From a virus: a stretch of DNA of 42,735 nucleotides. The translations under genes were made by a program, and so were the position numbers. The number at the start of each line of letters is the position of its first letter. Position 1 is the first letter of the stretch. The stretch is taken from positions 1 to 42,735 of IMG/VR virus record IMGVR_UViG_3300043331_000306. One strand, given 5' to 3'. The notes beneath the pieces are model-generated. The model did no database searches. It was given only the letters and a program-made list of their open reading frames with translations, and was not told the origin of the DNA. Positions 6,839-12,550 of the stretch are shown piece after piece.

Positions 6839-6958
6839 CTACCTCGAGTGTCGTTGCAGCATGATCTGAGTGTTCTGTAGCTCAGTGATGAGCTGTTCCA
6901 GCAGCTCGTTCTGCCTGCGCAGCAGTTCGAGTAGTAGTTCTTCCTGAGATGGTAGCAT
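6839..6958 (-). CDS. 39-residue leucine-zipper-like peptide
   Basis: A 39-residue product from ATG 6958 (GAGGAG 7 nt upstream). Apart from the first few residues it is one amphipathic Leu/Glu/Gln helix (EELLLELLRRQNELLEQLIT) with heptad spacing, so it should form a coiled-coil dimer. It could be an oligomerising peptide or act on a host coiled-coil protein; nothing more can be said. Confidence 0.6.
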   Translation of the reverse strand: MLPSQEELLLELLRRQNELLEQLITELQNTQIMLQRHSR

Positions 6959-6962
6959 GTTG

Positions 6963-7205
6963 TCACTCCTCGTGTCGGATGACGAAGGGCATCCGTTCCC
7001 CTTGGTTGATGAACTGAGCGACGAGCGGTATGTGCCGGCAGGTGTTGTGGAACTTGAAGCCCTGGCAGTCACACTTGAGCCGACCAGCTGGCCGCGTCAG
7101 CTTACGCACGACGTAGCTAGCAGCCGGCTCCTTCCCGCCGAGGAACTTGGTCACACCGTAGTCGCCGCTGGGTGTGAGGCGGATGTAGTACTCAGCGGTT
7201 GGCAT
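6963..7205 (-). CDS. SWIM-type zinc-finger protein
   Basis: An 80-residue protein starting MPTAEYYIRLTPSGDYGVTK. Cys45-Asp-Cys47, then Cys56-Arg-His58 (CDCQGFKFHNTCRH) match the SWIM pattern C-x-C-xn-C-x-H, a zinc-binding fold seen in nucleic-acid or protein-binding proteins. The N-terminal half is strand-rich. The longer frame to 7301 is rejected because its extra part lies over the preceding gene. The ribosome site is weak, and the start lies 14 bases inside the preceding gene. Confidence 0.7.
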   Translation of the reverse strand: MPTAEYYIRLTPSGDYGVTKFLGGKEPAASYVVRKLTRPAGRLKCDCQGFKFHNTCRHIPLVAQFINQGERMPFVIRHEE

Positions 7206-7374
7206 GGTCGTCCCAGTCCTGTTCGATCCACTGCTCCCACAGGTCGAGCGCGGCGTCAAGGATGAGAGCAAGCACCACGCAGATGAACGCGGCGAGTACA
7301 CCGATGGCGAGGTATTTCACACCGAACTCAGGCAGGCGCCCGAACACCTCGAGTAGCACGTCGTAGCTGGTCAT
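7192..7374 (-). CDS. small single-pass membrane protein
   Basis: A 60-residue protein with one hydrophobic segment at about residues 20-44 (VKYLAIGVLAAFICVVLALI) and a very acidic C-terminus (WIEQDWDDHANR). ATG 7374 has GAGG 5 nt upstream and overlaps the previous stop by ATGA. It is an early gene, far from the holin, so a lysis role is not suggested; superinfection exclusion or inner-membrane interference would be typical but is speculative. Confidence 0.65.
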   Translation of the reverse strand: MTSYDVLLEVFGRLPEFGVKYLAIGVLAAFICVVLALILDAALDLWEQWIEQDWDDHANR

Positions 7375-7673
7375 GGCAGCCTCATCACTTTGTACTCATG
7401 CCGAGCGTGCTGGCGCGCGATCTCATCGGCGACGGCCTTGCCAGTCACGTCCAGCGTGAGGTCTGCGTCGATCTGATGGATGCGCGGAGTCGCCACGTTT
7501 GGGTTGAACTGGAACTCGATACGCAGCAGTTCGTCGACTGTGTTGGCGAGCTTGATGCTGACACAGCCGAAGGCGCGCTGCACGAGGGCGAGCTTCGTCG
7601 GCTTCTTCTGGAACGACTCGAAGCGGCGCAGCTCAGCCATGCTTGCGAAGGTACGTCCGTGTTTCTCGATCAT
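7371..7673 (-). CDS. hypothetical protein
   Basis: A 100-residue protein starting MIEKHGRTFASMAELRRFES. ATG 7673 is chosen over 7703 because AAGGAG lies upstream and the ATG overlaps the stop of the previous gene (ATGA). A central KLANTVDELLRIEFQFNPNV segment and a terminal helix (KAVADEIARQHARHEYKVM) suggest a mixed fold. No match is recognised. Confidence 0.6.
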   Translation of the reverse strand: MIEKHGRTFASMAELRRFESFQKKPTKLALVQRAFGCVSIKLANTVDELLRIEFQFNPNVATPRIHQIDADLTLDVTGKAVADEIARQHARHEYKVMRLP

Positions 7674-7864
7674 GTTTGCTTCTCCTTTCGTGTCATCTCC
7701 CATTTGGGAGTGTCCACTCGTTCGACTACGCGAGTGTGCTGATGGTTCATCTTCTCTACGAGCCAGCGACCGTGATCGCAGACACTCGAGAAGTCGTCGC
7801 TGCCGATGGAGTCCACCCAGTTGCCAGCGGGTGCGAGGGTCTGTAGCCAGAAGCGCTTACTCAT
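7670..7864 (-). CDS. hypothetical protein
   Basis: A 64-residue protein starting MSKRFWLQTLAPAGNWVDSI. ATG 7864 has GGAGG 6 nt upstream; the stop overlaps the next start by ATGA, and its last codons (RKEKQT) carry the ribosome site of that gene. The WVDSIGSDDFSSVCDHGRWL region is strand-like and aromatic. Function is unknown. Confidence 0.62.
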   Translation of the reverse strand: MSKRFWLQTLAPAGNWVDSIGSDDFSSVCDHGRWLVEKMNHQHTRVVERVDTPKWEMTRKEKQT

Positions 7865-8183
7865 CGCCTGCCTCCTTCTCCAGTGTGGACTTCAGGATCG
7901 CCAGCTGCTCCGGGCTCAGCCGCTTCAGCCAGTCCTGTATGCTGGCTTGCTTGCGTGAGCGCGCACCAAGTGCAGCCTCCTCGGCCGCGACGGAGTCGAA
8001 GTCGTGGTATCCCTTGCGGAACCAGGCTCCGGCGGCGAGTGCTGCGCGCACGTCTGCCTCCGTCCATGCTCGGTCGGCCCACACAGCGATCGTGATGGAC
8101 TTCTTCGGAGTGATGCGCTCCGAGCGTTGGCCGCTTGCGACTGTGCAGCGGCGAGGGGCTGGGAATGTGAGACGTGAGGTCAT
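7857..8183 (-). CDS. hypothetical protein
   Basis: A 108-residue protein starting MTSRLTFPAPRRCTVASGQR. ATG 8183 is chosen because GGAGG lies 9 nt upstream; the longer frame to 8243 lacks one. The middle (TEADVRAALAAGAWFRKGYH) and the C-terminal helix (LSPEQLAILKSTLEKEAGDE) are clear helices. The C-terminal SPEQ helix resembles the end of the protein at 5225-5671, hinting at a shared short module. It overlaps the next gene by 8 bases. Confidence 0.62.
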   Translation of the reverse strand: MTSRLTFPAPRRCTVASGQRSERITPKKSITIAVWADRAWTEADVRAALAAGAWFRKGYHDFDSVAAEEAALGARSRKQASIQDWLKRLSPEQLAILKSTLEKEAGDE

Positions 8184-8209
8184 GTTATCAGTCCTCCAGT
8201 TCGCGTTCG

Positions 8210-8317
8210 TCAGGCTCGGGCGGCCAGGGTTCGCTTGGCCCACTCGCGCTCAGTCTCATCGTCGTCGCCATCGAAGGGGTCTTCGTCAGGCGGGTAGCGG
8301 GGGTCGATGGAGTTCAT
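8210..8317 (-). CDS. 35-residue acidic peptide, tentative
   Basis: A short frame from ATG 8317, overlapping the stop of the upstream membrane-peptide gene as ATGA, to TGA 8210. The product starts MNSIDPRYPPDEDPFDGDDD and is strongly acidic. No own ribosome site is visible, so expression would depend on coupling. It fills an otherwise empty gap between two good genes. Small acidic phage peptides can mimic DNA, but at this size that is only a thought. Confidence 0.4.
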   Translation of the reverse strand: MNSIDPRYPPDEDPFDGDDDETEREWAKRTLAARA

Positions 8318-8457
8318 CGCGGCAAGTGCGCTACGATAACGAGCGCAGCTCCGAAGTTGGCCGCGGTGAGCATCAACGTGATCGTCAACTTCACGTCGAG
8401 GTCTCGCTTGATGAGGCGCAAGCCAAGCATGAGTTGCTCGAATTCAGTTTGTGGCAT
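8314..8457 (-). CDS. 47-residue membrane peptide
   Basis: Starts ATG 8457 with GGAGG 6 nt upstream and encodes 47 residues beginning MPQTEFEQLMLGLRLIKRDL. After a charged N-terminal helix comes a hydrophobic segment (LTITLMLTAANFGAALVIVA) long enough to cross a membrane. It is probably a small inner-membrane protein of unknown role. Confidence 0.62.
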   Translation of the reverse strand: MPQTEFEQLMLGLRLIKRDLDVKLTITLMLTAANFGAALVIVAHLPR

Positions 8458-8473
8458 GTTGTACCTCCGTTGT

Positions 8474-8523
8474 GAGCGACATCGCTCGTGTAGCCCACTC
8501 GCAGCGAACTGAGAATGGGCTAC
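8474..8523. other. two adjacent inverted repeats
   Basis: GAGCGA-CA-TCGCTC (8474-8487) and GTAGCCCA, an 18-base loop and TGGGCTAC (8490-8523) lie side by side between two leftward genes. Neither is followed by a T-run in the direction of transcription, so they look more like an RNA processing or attenuation element than a terminator. Confidence 0.55.
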
Positions 8524-8531
8524 CCGCGCGC

Positions 8532-8741
8532 TTACGCCTTCACGCTGAGCGTCACGCCGATCGCCTTGGGCGCGGAGCCCGGAAAGGCGGTCTTGCGGAC
8601 GTAGAGCGTGCCGATCTTCGCGCCCTGAGTGGCGTCGATCGCCTCGCCGGCGTCGTTGACCTCCTGGTACACGAGCGCGCCCTTGGTGTCACGCGACAGC
8701 AGCATGTTGATCGACAGTCCGTTCGTTTGCGTCTTGGCCAT
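8532..8741 (-). CDS. small conserved-type phage protein
   Basis: A 69-residue protein starting MAKTQTNGLSINMLLSRDTK. ATG 8741 has GGAGG 5 nt upstream; the longer frame to 8795 lacks one. The C-terminal pattern IGTLYVRKTAFPGSAPKAIG followed by VTLSV recurs in many small hypothetical phage proteins, in my recollection. It is strand-rich, and its function is not known. A promoter at 8801-8829 precedes it and paired hairpins follow it, so this gene may be expressed at a high or separate level. Confidence 0.68.
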   Translation of the reverse strand: MAKTQTNGLSINMLLSRDTKGALVYQEVNDAGEAIDATQGAKIGTLYVRKTAFPGSAPKAIGVTLSVKA

Positions 8742-8796
8742 GTGGCCCTCCGTTGTAGTGAAACAGCCCAGCGAGCCCAATGCCCACTGGTGCATC

Positions 8797-8858
8797 GTCC
8801 ATCATTTCATGGACGCGCATAGTTTTCAAGCACACTCCGGGTTATTTTTGTAGTGTGC
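8797..8858. other. two inverted repeats around the 8.8-kb promoter
   Basis: GTCCAT-CATTTC-ATGGAC (8797-8814) overlaps the proposed -10 box, and GCACACT, a 15-base loop and AGTGTGC (8830-8858) lies just upstream of the -35 box. Such placement suits operators or transcript leader structures. Their sequences are unrelated to the 17-bp palindrome. Confidence 0.5.
8801..8829 (-). promoter_or_regulatory. leftward sigma-70-like promoter
   Basis: On the minus strand, TTGAAA (8824-8829) and AATGAT (8801-8806) are separated by 17 bases. It would drive the 69-residue gene starting at 8741. The match is moderate (five of six and four of six). Confidence 0.45.
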
Positions 8859-9036
8859 GATCGGGCTCCGCTGGTGTACCAATTTGGTACACGAGTTTGC
8901 ACCCATTCCGCTCAGCTACGTCCTTTGGCCGCTCGCCAGGCGGCACGAGCAGAGGCTCGCCGCGTCCCTTGCACGACAGGAGTACGAGCTGCCCACGCAT
9001 GGTGCGGTAGCAGTAGACTTCGCGTGGATCGCTCAT
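8842..9036 (-). CDS. hypothetical protein containing a 17-bp palindrome in its coding sequence
   Basis: A 64-residue protein starting MSDPREVYCYRTMRGQLVLL. ATG 9036 has AAGGAG 5 nt upstream and overlaps the previous stop by ATGA, so it is well supported. Strand-rich, perhaps a small barrel. Near the C-terminus the residues VYQIGT are encoded by the dispersed 17-bp palindrome. This is the only copy clearly inside a gene, and the last residues (PAEPDRTLQK) may be tolerated extension rather than conserved protein. Confidence 0.65.
   Translation of the reverse strand: MSDPREVYCYRTMRGQLVLLSCKGRGEPLLVPPGERPKDVAERNGCKLVYQIGTPAEPDRTLQK
8875..8891. repeat. 17-bp dispersed palindrome, copy 3
   Basis: Exact TGTACCAATTTGGTACA (the reverse complement of the A-centred form), flanked by G and C so that symmetry extends to 19 bases. 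It lies within the 3-prime end of the gene at 8842-9036 and about 45 bp upstream of the proposed promoter at 8801-8829. Confidence 0.95.
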
Positions 9037-9242
9037 TGGAGCTCCTTGAGTAGTTGACGGGCATCCTCCATCCTGCGAAAGGTCTCACACCAGCAGATGC
9101 CGACGGAGTGATCGCAGCTCTCTCCTTGGGTGAGAGTGGTCAGCTCCTCAAGCAAGTCGCGGACGGAGGTCTTGAGGTCGTTGAACTGCTGCTCACTCCC
9201 GCCGGGGTAGATGGAAGCATGGTAGATGGTGTCGTCGCTCAT
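9033..9242 (-). CDS. hypothetical protein
   Basis: A 69-residue protein starting MSDDTIYHASIYPGGSEQQF. ATG 9242 has GGGGAGG 5 nt upstream and overlaps the preceding stop by ATGA. It is helical through VRDLLEELTTLTQ, then has a Cys/His/Trp-rich patch (ESCDHSVGICWCETFRRMED) that could bind a metal, then a terminal helix. No family is recognised. Confidence 0.62.
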   Translation of the reverse strand: MSDDTIYHASIYPGGSEQQFNDLKTSVRDLLEELTTLTQGESCDHSVGICWCETFRRMEDARQLLKELQ

Positions 9243-9376
9243 TTCGGCCTCCCCCAAGGCAGCTGAGGCCCACGCTTGCGCTTGCCAAGCATGAGCTTGC
9301 CGTCTTTCTCGATCACCTCGTGAGTCGCCACTGCTCGCGCGGTGCGCTTGTTTCTGCGTTTGTTCTGCCGGCTCAT
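9239..9376 (-). CDS. 45-residue very basic peptide
   Basis: ATG 9376 overlaps the previous stop (ATGA) with GGAGG 6 nt upstream, and the TGA at 9239 overlaps the next start. The product begins MSRQNKRRNKRTARAVATHE and ends with KRKRGPQLPWGRPK, so both ends are Arg/Lys-rich. It probably contacts nucleic acid. Confidence 0.6.
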   Translation of the reverse strand: MSRQNKRRNKRTARAVATHEVIEKDGKLMLGKRKRGPQLPWGRPK

Positions 9377-9600
9377 GTCGTCCTCCACGCCAGAGGCGTC
9401 CAGTTGATCTTCGGGTAGACCTTGGGCTTCGGCCCGACGTGCGGCCGCACAGCTACCGTGGCCACAGTGTCGTTGACGAGTTGGACGTTGCGAACGCGCC
9501 TGCCGTAGTTCACGCGAACTTTCGGCTTCGGAGCGCGCTTGAGCGCACGCCGCTTGCGCGCCGTAGCACGCAGTTGGTCGATGCTAGTGAGTCGCTTCAT
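9373..9600 (-). CDS. basic hypothetical protein
   Basis: A 75-residue protein starting MKRLTSIDQLRATARKRRAL with a strongly basic first half and a Pro/Val strand-rich second half. GGAGG lies 8 nt before ATG 9600; the stop overlaps the next gene. Co-directional with several other small basic proteins, so a nucleic-acid role is plausible but unproven. Confidence 0.6.
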   Translation of the reverse strand: MKRLTSIDQLRATARKRRALKRAPKPKVRVNYGRRVRNVQLVNDTVATVAVRPHVGPKPKVYPKINWTPLAWRTT

Positions 9601-9603
9601 AGC

Positions 9604-9819
9604 TCATCCCTCCACTTTGAGAAAGCGTCCATCGGGTTGCTTCTTGTACCGCTGCCCATGCCCAGTGCCGAGCGAGCCGATACCGAAGTCCGCCCAGTTC
9701 TGCGGTGTCATCAGTCCCCACGGCCCCATGCGAGTGCGACCGTCGATGAACTCATCGCCGATCTCATCGCCGAAGTCATCCTCGCTGGGCACAGCGCCCA
9801 TCCAGTACTTGTCGGGCAT
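9604..9819 (-). CDS. hypothetical protein
   Basis: A 71-residue protein starting MPDKYWMGAVPSEDDFGDEI, rich in Gly, Asp and aromatic residues, with a basic C-terminus (RYKKQPDGRFLKVEG). ATG 9819 has GGAGG 8 nt upstream. No domain is recognised. Confidence 0.6.
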   Translation of the reverse strand: MPDKYWMGAVPSEDDFGDEIGDEFIDGRTRMGPWGLMTPQNWADFGIGSLGTGHGQRYKKQPDGRFLKVEG

Positions 9820-9822
9820 GGC

Positions 9823-9993
9823 TCAGCCCTCCTTCACCACGGTCAGCGACAGTACATACTGCCCGTCGTTGAGCCGCATCGTGACTGAGCCAGTCTCGAG
9901 CAACTCCGCGAAATACTCAATCGCTTCATCACGGATGTGCTCTTGATCGCTCTCAGGAAGCGACTCAAACCAGGTGCTTGCGTCGACTTGCAT
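9823..9993 (-). CDS. 56-residue hypothetical protein
   Basis: ATG 9993 has AAGGAG 7 nt upstream. The protein begins MQVDASTWFESLPESDQEHI, is acidic and helical in its first half, and ends with a strand hairpin (TMRLNDGQYVLSLTVVKEG). Its stop lies 3 bases before the next start. Function is unknown. Confidence 0.62.
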   Translation of the reverse strand: MQVDASTWFESLPESDQEHIRDEAIEYFAELLETGSVTMRLNDGQYVLSLTVVKEG

Positions 9994-10020
9994 GTTGTTA
10001 CTCCTTTCGTGTATGAGCGG

Positions 10021-10080
10021 GCACGATTACCCACTCAGCGCACATCATAACATGAGCGAGCGTAGATTGCACGATTACCC
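10021..10080. repeat. 12-bp direct repeat in a gap
   Basis: GCACGATTACCC occurs at 10021-10032 and again at 10069-10080, 48 bp apart, in the short gap between two leftward genes. The repeat could be a pair of protein sites. No convincing promoter was found with it. Confidence 0.6.
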
Positions 10081-10388
10081 TACAAATGTTCTCGCGCTGG
10101 TCGGCGGCAGGCTGAGCAGACGGCTTCACTCGCTGTGTTCGCTCCATCACTCGAGGCCATCCAGAAAGCTCCGTCGCACGGCATCTTCGCCGCCGCGACT
10201 GCGCGGCCCGCGCGCACCTTATCGCTGAACTCCCTGCACGCATCACAGTTCACGATGTCGTAGCTCGCGCGCGTGTGCTGACAGGTTGGGTTGAACTCAA
10301 TGAGCGGAGCGGCCGTGGGCGGCTGCGGCGATGGCGGCTGCCAGGCGCCCTTGCTCCACCAGGGGAGTTTTGTGAGATCAACTGTCAT
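10080..10388 (-). CDS. Cys-rich putative zinc-binding protein
   Basis: A 102-residue protein starting MTVDLTKLPWWSKGAWQPPS. ATG 10388 has AAGGAG 6 nt upstream and overlaps the previous stop; the GTG further upstream is less likely. Cysteine pairs occur at CQH, CDAC, and CSAC near the C-terminus, with a lone Cys in MPCDG, suggesting one or two zinc sites. A Pro-rich N-terminus precedes them. Function is unknown. Confidence 0.6.
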   Translation of the reverse strand: MTVDLTKLPWWSKGAWQPPSPQPPTAAPLIEFNPTCQHTRASYDIVNCDACREFSDKVRAGRAVAAAKMPCDGAFWMASSDGANTASEAVCSACRRPAREHL

Positions 10389-10672
10389 GCCGTTCTCCTT
10401 TTCCACTTCAAGTGTATCGCGTCGATGTCTACTCCCGTCATGGGCAGGCTCTCAGCGCGCTCCTGATGCTTGCGTTGCTCCGCTACCTCACGGCGGCGAG
10501 CTTCACAGCGCTTGCAGTCCCGGCTGAGTTTCCCTCCAGGGAGGGTAGTGAATGAGGCTTCAGGCAGCCAGTGTGAGCCGGTTGGACACCAGCGCTCGTT
10601 TGGTGCCGCGTTGGACTCAGGCGGCGAGAGCGCGTCGGCGAGGGCGGCGATGTCGAGGGGCTGGCTGCTCAT
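10385..10672 (-). CDS. putative zinc-finger protein
   Basis: A 95-residue protein. The core RWCPTGSHWLPEASFTTLPG then KLSRDCKRCEARRREV resembles the small treble-clef zinc module seen at the N-terminus of some phage HNH endonucleases and as stand-alone proteins, although the first knuckle has only one Cys. The last third is a basic helix. AAGGAG lies 5 nt before ATG 10672, and the stop overlaps the next gene by ATGA. No HNH motif follows, so no nuclease call is made. Confidence 0.6.
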   Translation of the reverse strand: MSSQPLDIAALADALSPPESNAAPNERWCPTGSHWLPEASFTTLPGGKLSRDCKRCEARRREVAEQRKHQERAESLPMTGVDIDAIHLKWKRRTA

Positions 10673-11292
10673 GCTAGCTCCTTCTGCAATCTGCGCATCT
10701 CTTTCATCTCCGCTGGGCTCATATTCTCCGGGTCTTGAGTGCTGCGGAACTTGAGCTCATCGTAGCGCAGCCGCCGCGGATCAACGCGCAGGCTCTTCCT
10801 GAGCTTCTCGGCCGCCGCTCGTCCATCACTCGCCTCGACCTGCGCCACGAGTCGCTCATGATGTGCAGCGAGCTCGTCGGCAGTCGGAGGGCGAGTGTGA
10901 CCATCGGGGCCTTGGCCGTCGCCTTGTGGCATTAGCCTGAGCTTTCCACCACTGAACGCAGCTGACAAACCGGCGCTGACGCGCTCCATCTGCCCACGCA
11001 TTACCAGTCGGCTCGTTTGCATCTTATGCTGGACTGGACTGCGGCGGTAGCTCGCGGTGGTGTCGAGGTATGCGAACTCATCTGGCTCTGCGACTAGGCC
11101 AGCCTGCACAGCGGCCTCGCATAGTTCAGTGATCGCAATACGGATAGCCTGTGCGAGGCTCAGGTTCGGTATATCTCCCGCGACCATCTTCGTGATGGCT
11201 ACGCAAACCATGACCTCGCGCGGTAGTAGCCTGATCTTGAACGACTCGCCCGCGACTAGCCCAACGCGGCGATCTTGGAACGTCGTGTTCAT
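10669..11292 (-). CDS. hypothetical early protein
   Basis: A 207-residue protein starting MNTTFQDRRVGLVAGESFKI. Residues 1-65 are mixed strand and helix with a segment (LSLAQAIRIAITELCEAAVQ) that looks like the second half of a small DNA-binding or dimerisation domain. The rest is Gly-rich linker and a long charged C-terminal helix. It is the second gene of the leftward operon and overlaps the first by ATGA. Early position suggests a takeover or regulatory role, but no family is recognised. Confidence 0.62.
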   Translation of the reverse strand: MNTTFQDRRVGLVAGESFKIRLLPREVMVCVAITKMVAGDIPNLSLAQAIRIAITELCEAAVQAGLVAEPDEFAYLDTTASYRRSPVQHKMQTSRLVMRGQMERVSAGLSAAFSGGKLRLMPQGDGQGPDGHTRPPTADELAAHHERLVAQVEASDGRAAAEKLRKSLRVDPRRLRYDELKFRSTQDPENMSPAEMKEMRRLQKELA

Positions 11293-11474
11293 CCCAGCAC
11301 CTCTCTCGCTTGCACCACTAGTGCTCTCGCACTCTCTATCTTCACCAGCAGCATTCCTCGTAGTGCTGTATCCTGAAACTCGCTTATTCGCCTATGCGCT
11401 ATCTCCAAATCGTCTAGCGCCTCGTCGAGCCTCATACTCGCTCTCGCAGCTTGCTTCGGCATACTATGATGCAT
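11289..11474 (-). CDS. small helical protein, first gene of the leftward operon
   Basis: A 61-residue protein starting MHHSMPKQAARASMRLDEAL. ATG 11474 has GAGGAG 6 nt upstream; GTG 11477 is less likely. It is almost entirely helical (LDDLEIAHRRISEFQDTALR and on) and should form a coiled coil. It is the first gene after the strong leftward promoter at 11508-11536. Confidence 0.62.
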   Translation of the reverse strand: MHHSMPKQAARASMRLDEALDDLEIAHRRISEFQDTALRGMLLVKIESARALVVQAREVLG

Positions 11475-11507
11475 CACTCTCTCCTCTCATGTGAACCTGC
11501 TGAGTGC

Positions 11508-11536
11508 ATCATACGCTGAGTGCGAATCCATGTCAA
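11508..11536 (-). promoter_or_regulatory. strong leftward sigma-70 promoter
   Basis: On the minus strand, TTGACA (11531-11536, six of six) and TATGAT (11508-11513, five of six) are separated by exactly 17 bases, the best promoter match found. The first gene starts 34 bp beyond the -10 box. The -35 box lies within a repeated ATGTCAAATGTC unit of the large inverted repeat, so a protein bound there could control the promoter. Confidence 0.75.
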
Positions 11537-11775
11537 ATGTCCTATGTCAAATGTCATGTCATGTGTCAGGTTGGCAGGGTCGTCTCGTTCGATTTGCTGG
11601 AGAGTGAGTGCGTGGATGAGTGAGTTTGTTTATTACTTTTTTTTATTTTTTTTTTTCAAACTACAAACTCACTCGGAACTCACTCAGCACGCAGCCCACT
11701 CGTCTCCAGCCGAGCAGAAGGGGCTGCCAACCTGACACATTCCACAGACATTTGCCACATGCCATTTGCCACATA
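11528..11775. repeat. large imperfect inverted repeat around a T-rich core; candidate replication origin
   Basis: Two arms of about 100 bp face each other. Outer parts hold two copies each of an iteron-like unit, ATGTCAAATGTC on the left and, inverted, ATGTGGCAAATGKC on the right. GTGTCAGGTTGGCAG at 11563-11577 is matched perfectly in reverse complement at 11724-11738. Inner parts share CTGGAGA and GAGTGAGTTTG, the latter perfect against CAAACTCACTC. The centre is T8-A-T11. No gene lies in 11475-11990. Iterons plus an AT-rich unwinding tract are typical of origins; a bidirectional control region is the main alternative. Confidence 0.8.
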
Positions 11776-11795
11776 GTGCTATCCATGCCCACTCG

Positions 11796-11812
11796 TGTAC
11801 CAATTTGGTACA
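11796..11812. repeat. 17-bp dispersed palindrome, copy 4
   Basis: Exact TGTACCAATTTGGTACA in the divergent gap, 20 bp right of the large inverted repeat and about 180 bp before the first rightward gene. No gene overlaps it. Confidence 0.95.
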
Positions 11813-11916
11813 TCAGCGTACCTGTATGAGCTCAGCCAGGCGCCCGCGCTCGCCGCGACAGCTGCGCTGTATATTCATACACCTACAGCTGCCGCCACGC
11901 TGATAGGAAAATATCA

Positions 11917-11946
11917 TTGGATAGTCGCACGTCACGCGCGTCTAAT
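11917..11946 (+). promoter_or_regulatory. rightward promoter candidate
   Basis: TTGGAT (11917-11922) and TCTAAT (11941-11946) are separated by 18 bases, 44 bp before the start of the gene at 11991. The -10 box matches five of six bases, the -35 only three. A 6-bp stem, ACGGTC-AACTTC-GACCGT, at 11953-11970 follows in the leader. Confidence 0.45.
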
Positions 11947-11990
11947 GGGCGCACGGTCAACTTCGACCGTATGACAAACGGAGACACAAC

Positions 11991-12455
11991 ATGGCAACGC
12001 AGAAACATGATTCGCAAGTAGTGACGATGAAGACGCGCATCGCGGAAAACGAGCCGCAGGCCGAGACATCCCTGACCATCGTTTGGGATGACGAAGCGGC
12101 CGCGCGCAGCTTCGCAATCCGCGCGGTGAAAGTCGCGGCGCAAGCGTTGATGCGCGCCGCTGGGGACATCCCCGCTGAATTCACCGTCAGCGTCAGCGAA
12201 CTGGCGAAACGCGAGCGCGGCGGATTCGCGGCGAAACCCAGCGCGAACAACGCAAAGCGCATGATGGCGAAACTGGACGACGCGGAGTATCGCGCCGCGC
12301 TTCTCGCCATCGGGCTGAACGTGCGAGAGGCCGACCGACTGGTCGCGGCGCGCAAGGTCAACGCTGCGATGTCGGCGCCTGTCGGCAACGAAGCGCGCGC
12401 CGCTGCACGCAAACCCAGCGCGCCCGTCGTCACCAAGCCGACGCGCAACAAGTAA
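11991..12455 (+). CDS. hypothetical protein, first rightward gene
   Basis: A 154-residue protein starting MATQKHDSQVVTMKTRIAEN. GGAGA lies 6 nt before ATG 11991. The first half includes a domain-like segment (ETSLTIVWDDEAAARSFAIR); the second half is helical and Ala-rich with a basic tail (KPSAPVVTKPTRNK). It is a single-gene unit: its own promoter candidate and a leader hairpin precede it, and a strong terminator follows. Standing alone opposite the early operon, it resembles an early DNA-binding or control protein in position, but no family is recognised. Confidence 0.68.
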   Translation: MATQKHDSQVVTMKTRIAENEPQAETSLTIVWDDEAAARSFAIRAVKVAAQALMRAAGDIPAEFTVSVSELAKRERGGFAAKPSANNAKRMMAKLDDAEYRAALLAIGLNVREADRLVAARKVNAAMSAPVGNEARAAARKPSAPVVTKPTRNK

Positions 12456-12474
12456 CCAAGTAGTTAACTCGCGG

Positions 12475-12502
12475 GGCGACTCGAAAGGGTCGCCTTTTTT
12501 TT
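12475..12502 (+). terminator. rho-independent terminator
   Basis: GGCGAC, an 8-base loop and GTCGCC form a perfect GC-rich stem followed by eight T residues, 20 bp after the stop of the 154-residue gene. It should isolate that gene from the late operon. Confidence 0.88.
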
Positions 12503-12550
12503 GTCCTCCGATTGTAACGTACTATAACAATCTAGTTGACACTATCAACT
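12501..12550 (+). promoter_or_regulatory. rightward promoter candidate with inverted repeat
   Basis: TTGTCC (12501-12506) and TATAAC (12523-12528) are separated by 16 bases and lie just after the terminator. AGTTGA-CACTA-TCAACT (12534-12550) lies at the likely start of transcription and could be an operator. The unit is placed to start the late rightward operon. The rest of the gap to 12725 contains no gene. Confidence 0.45.
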
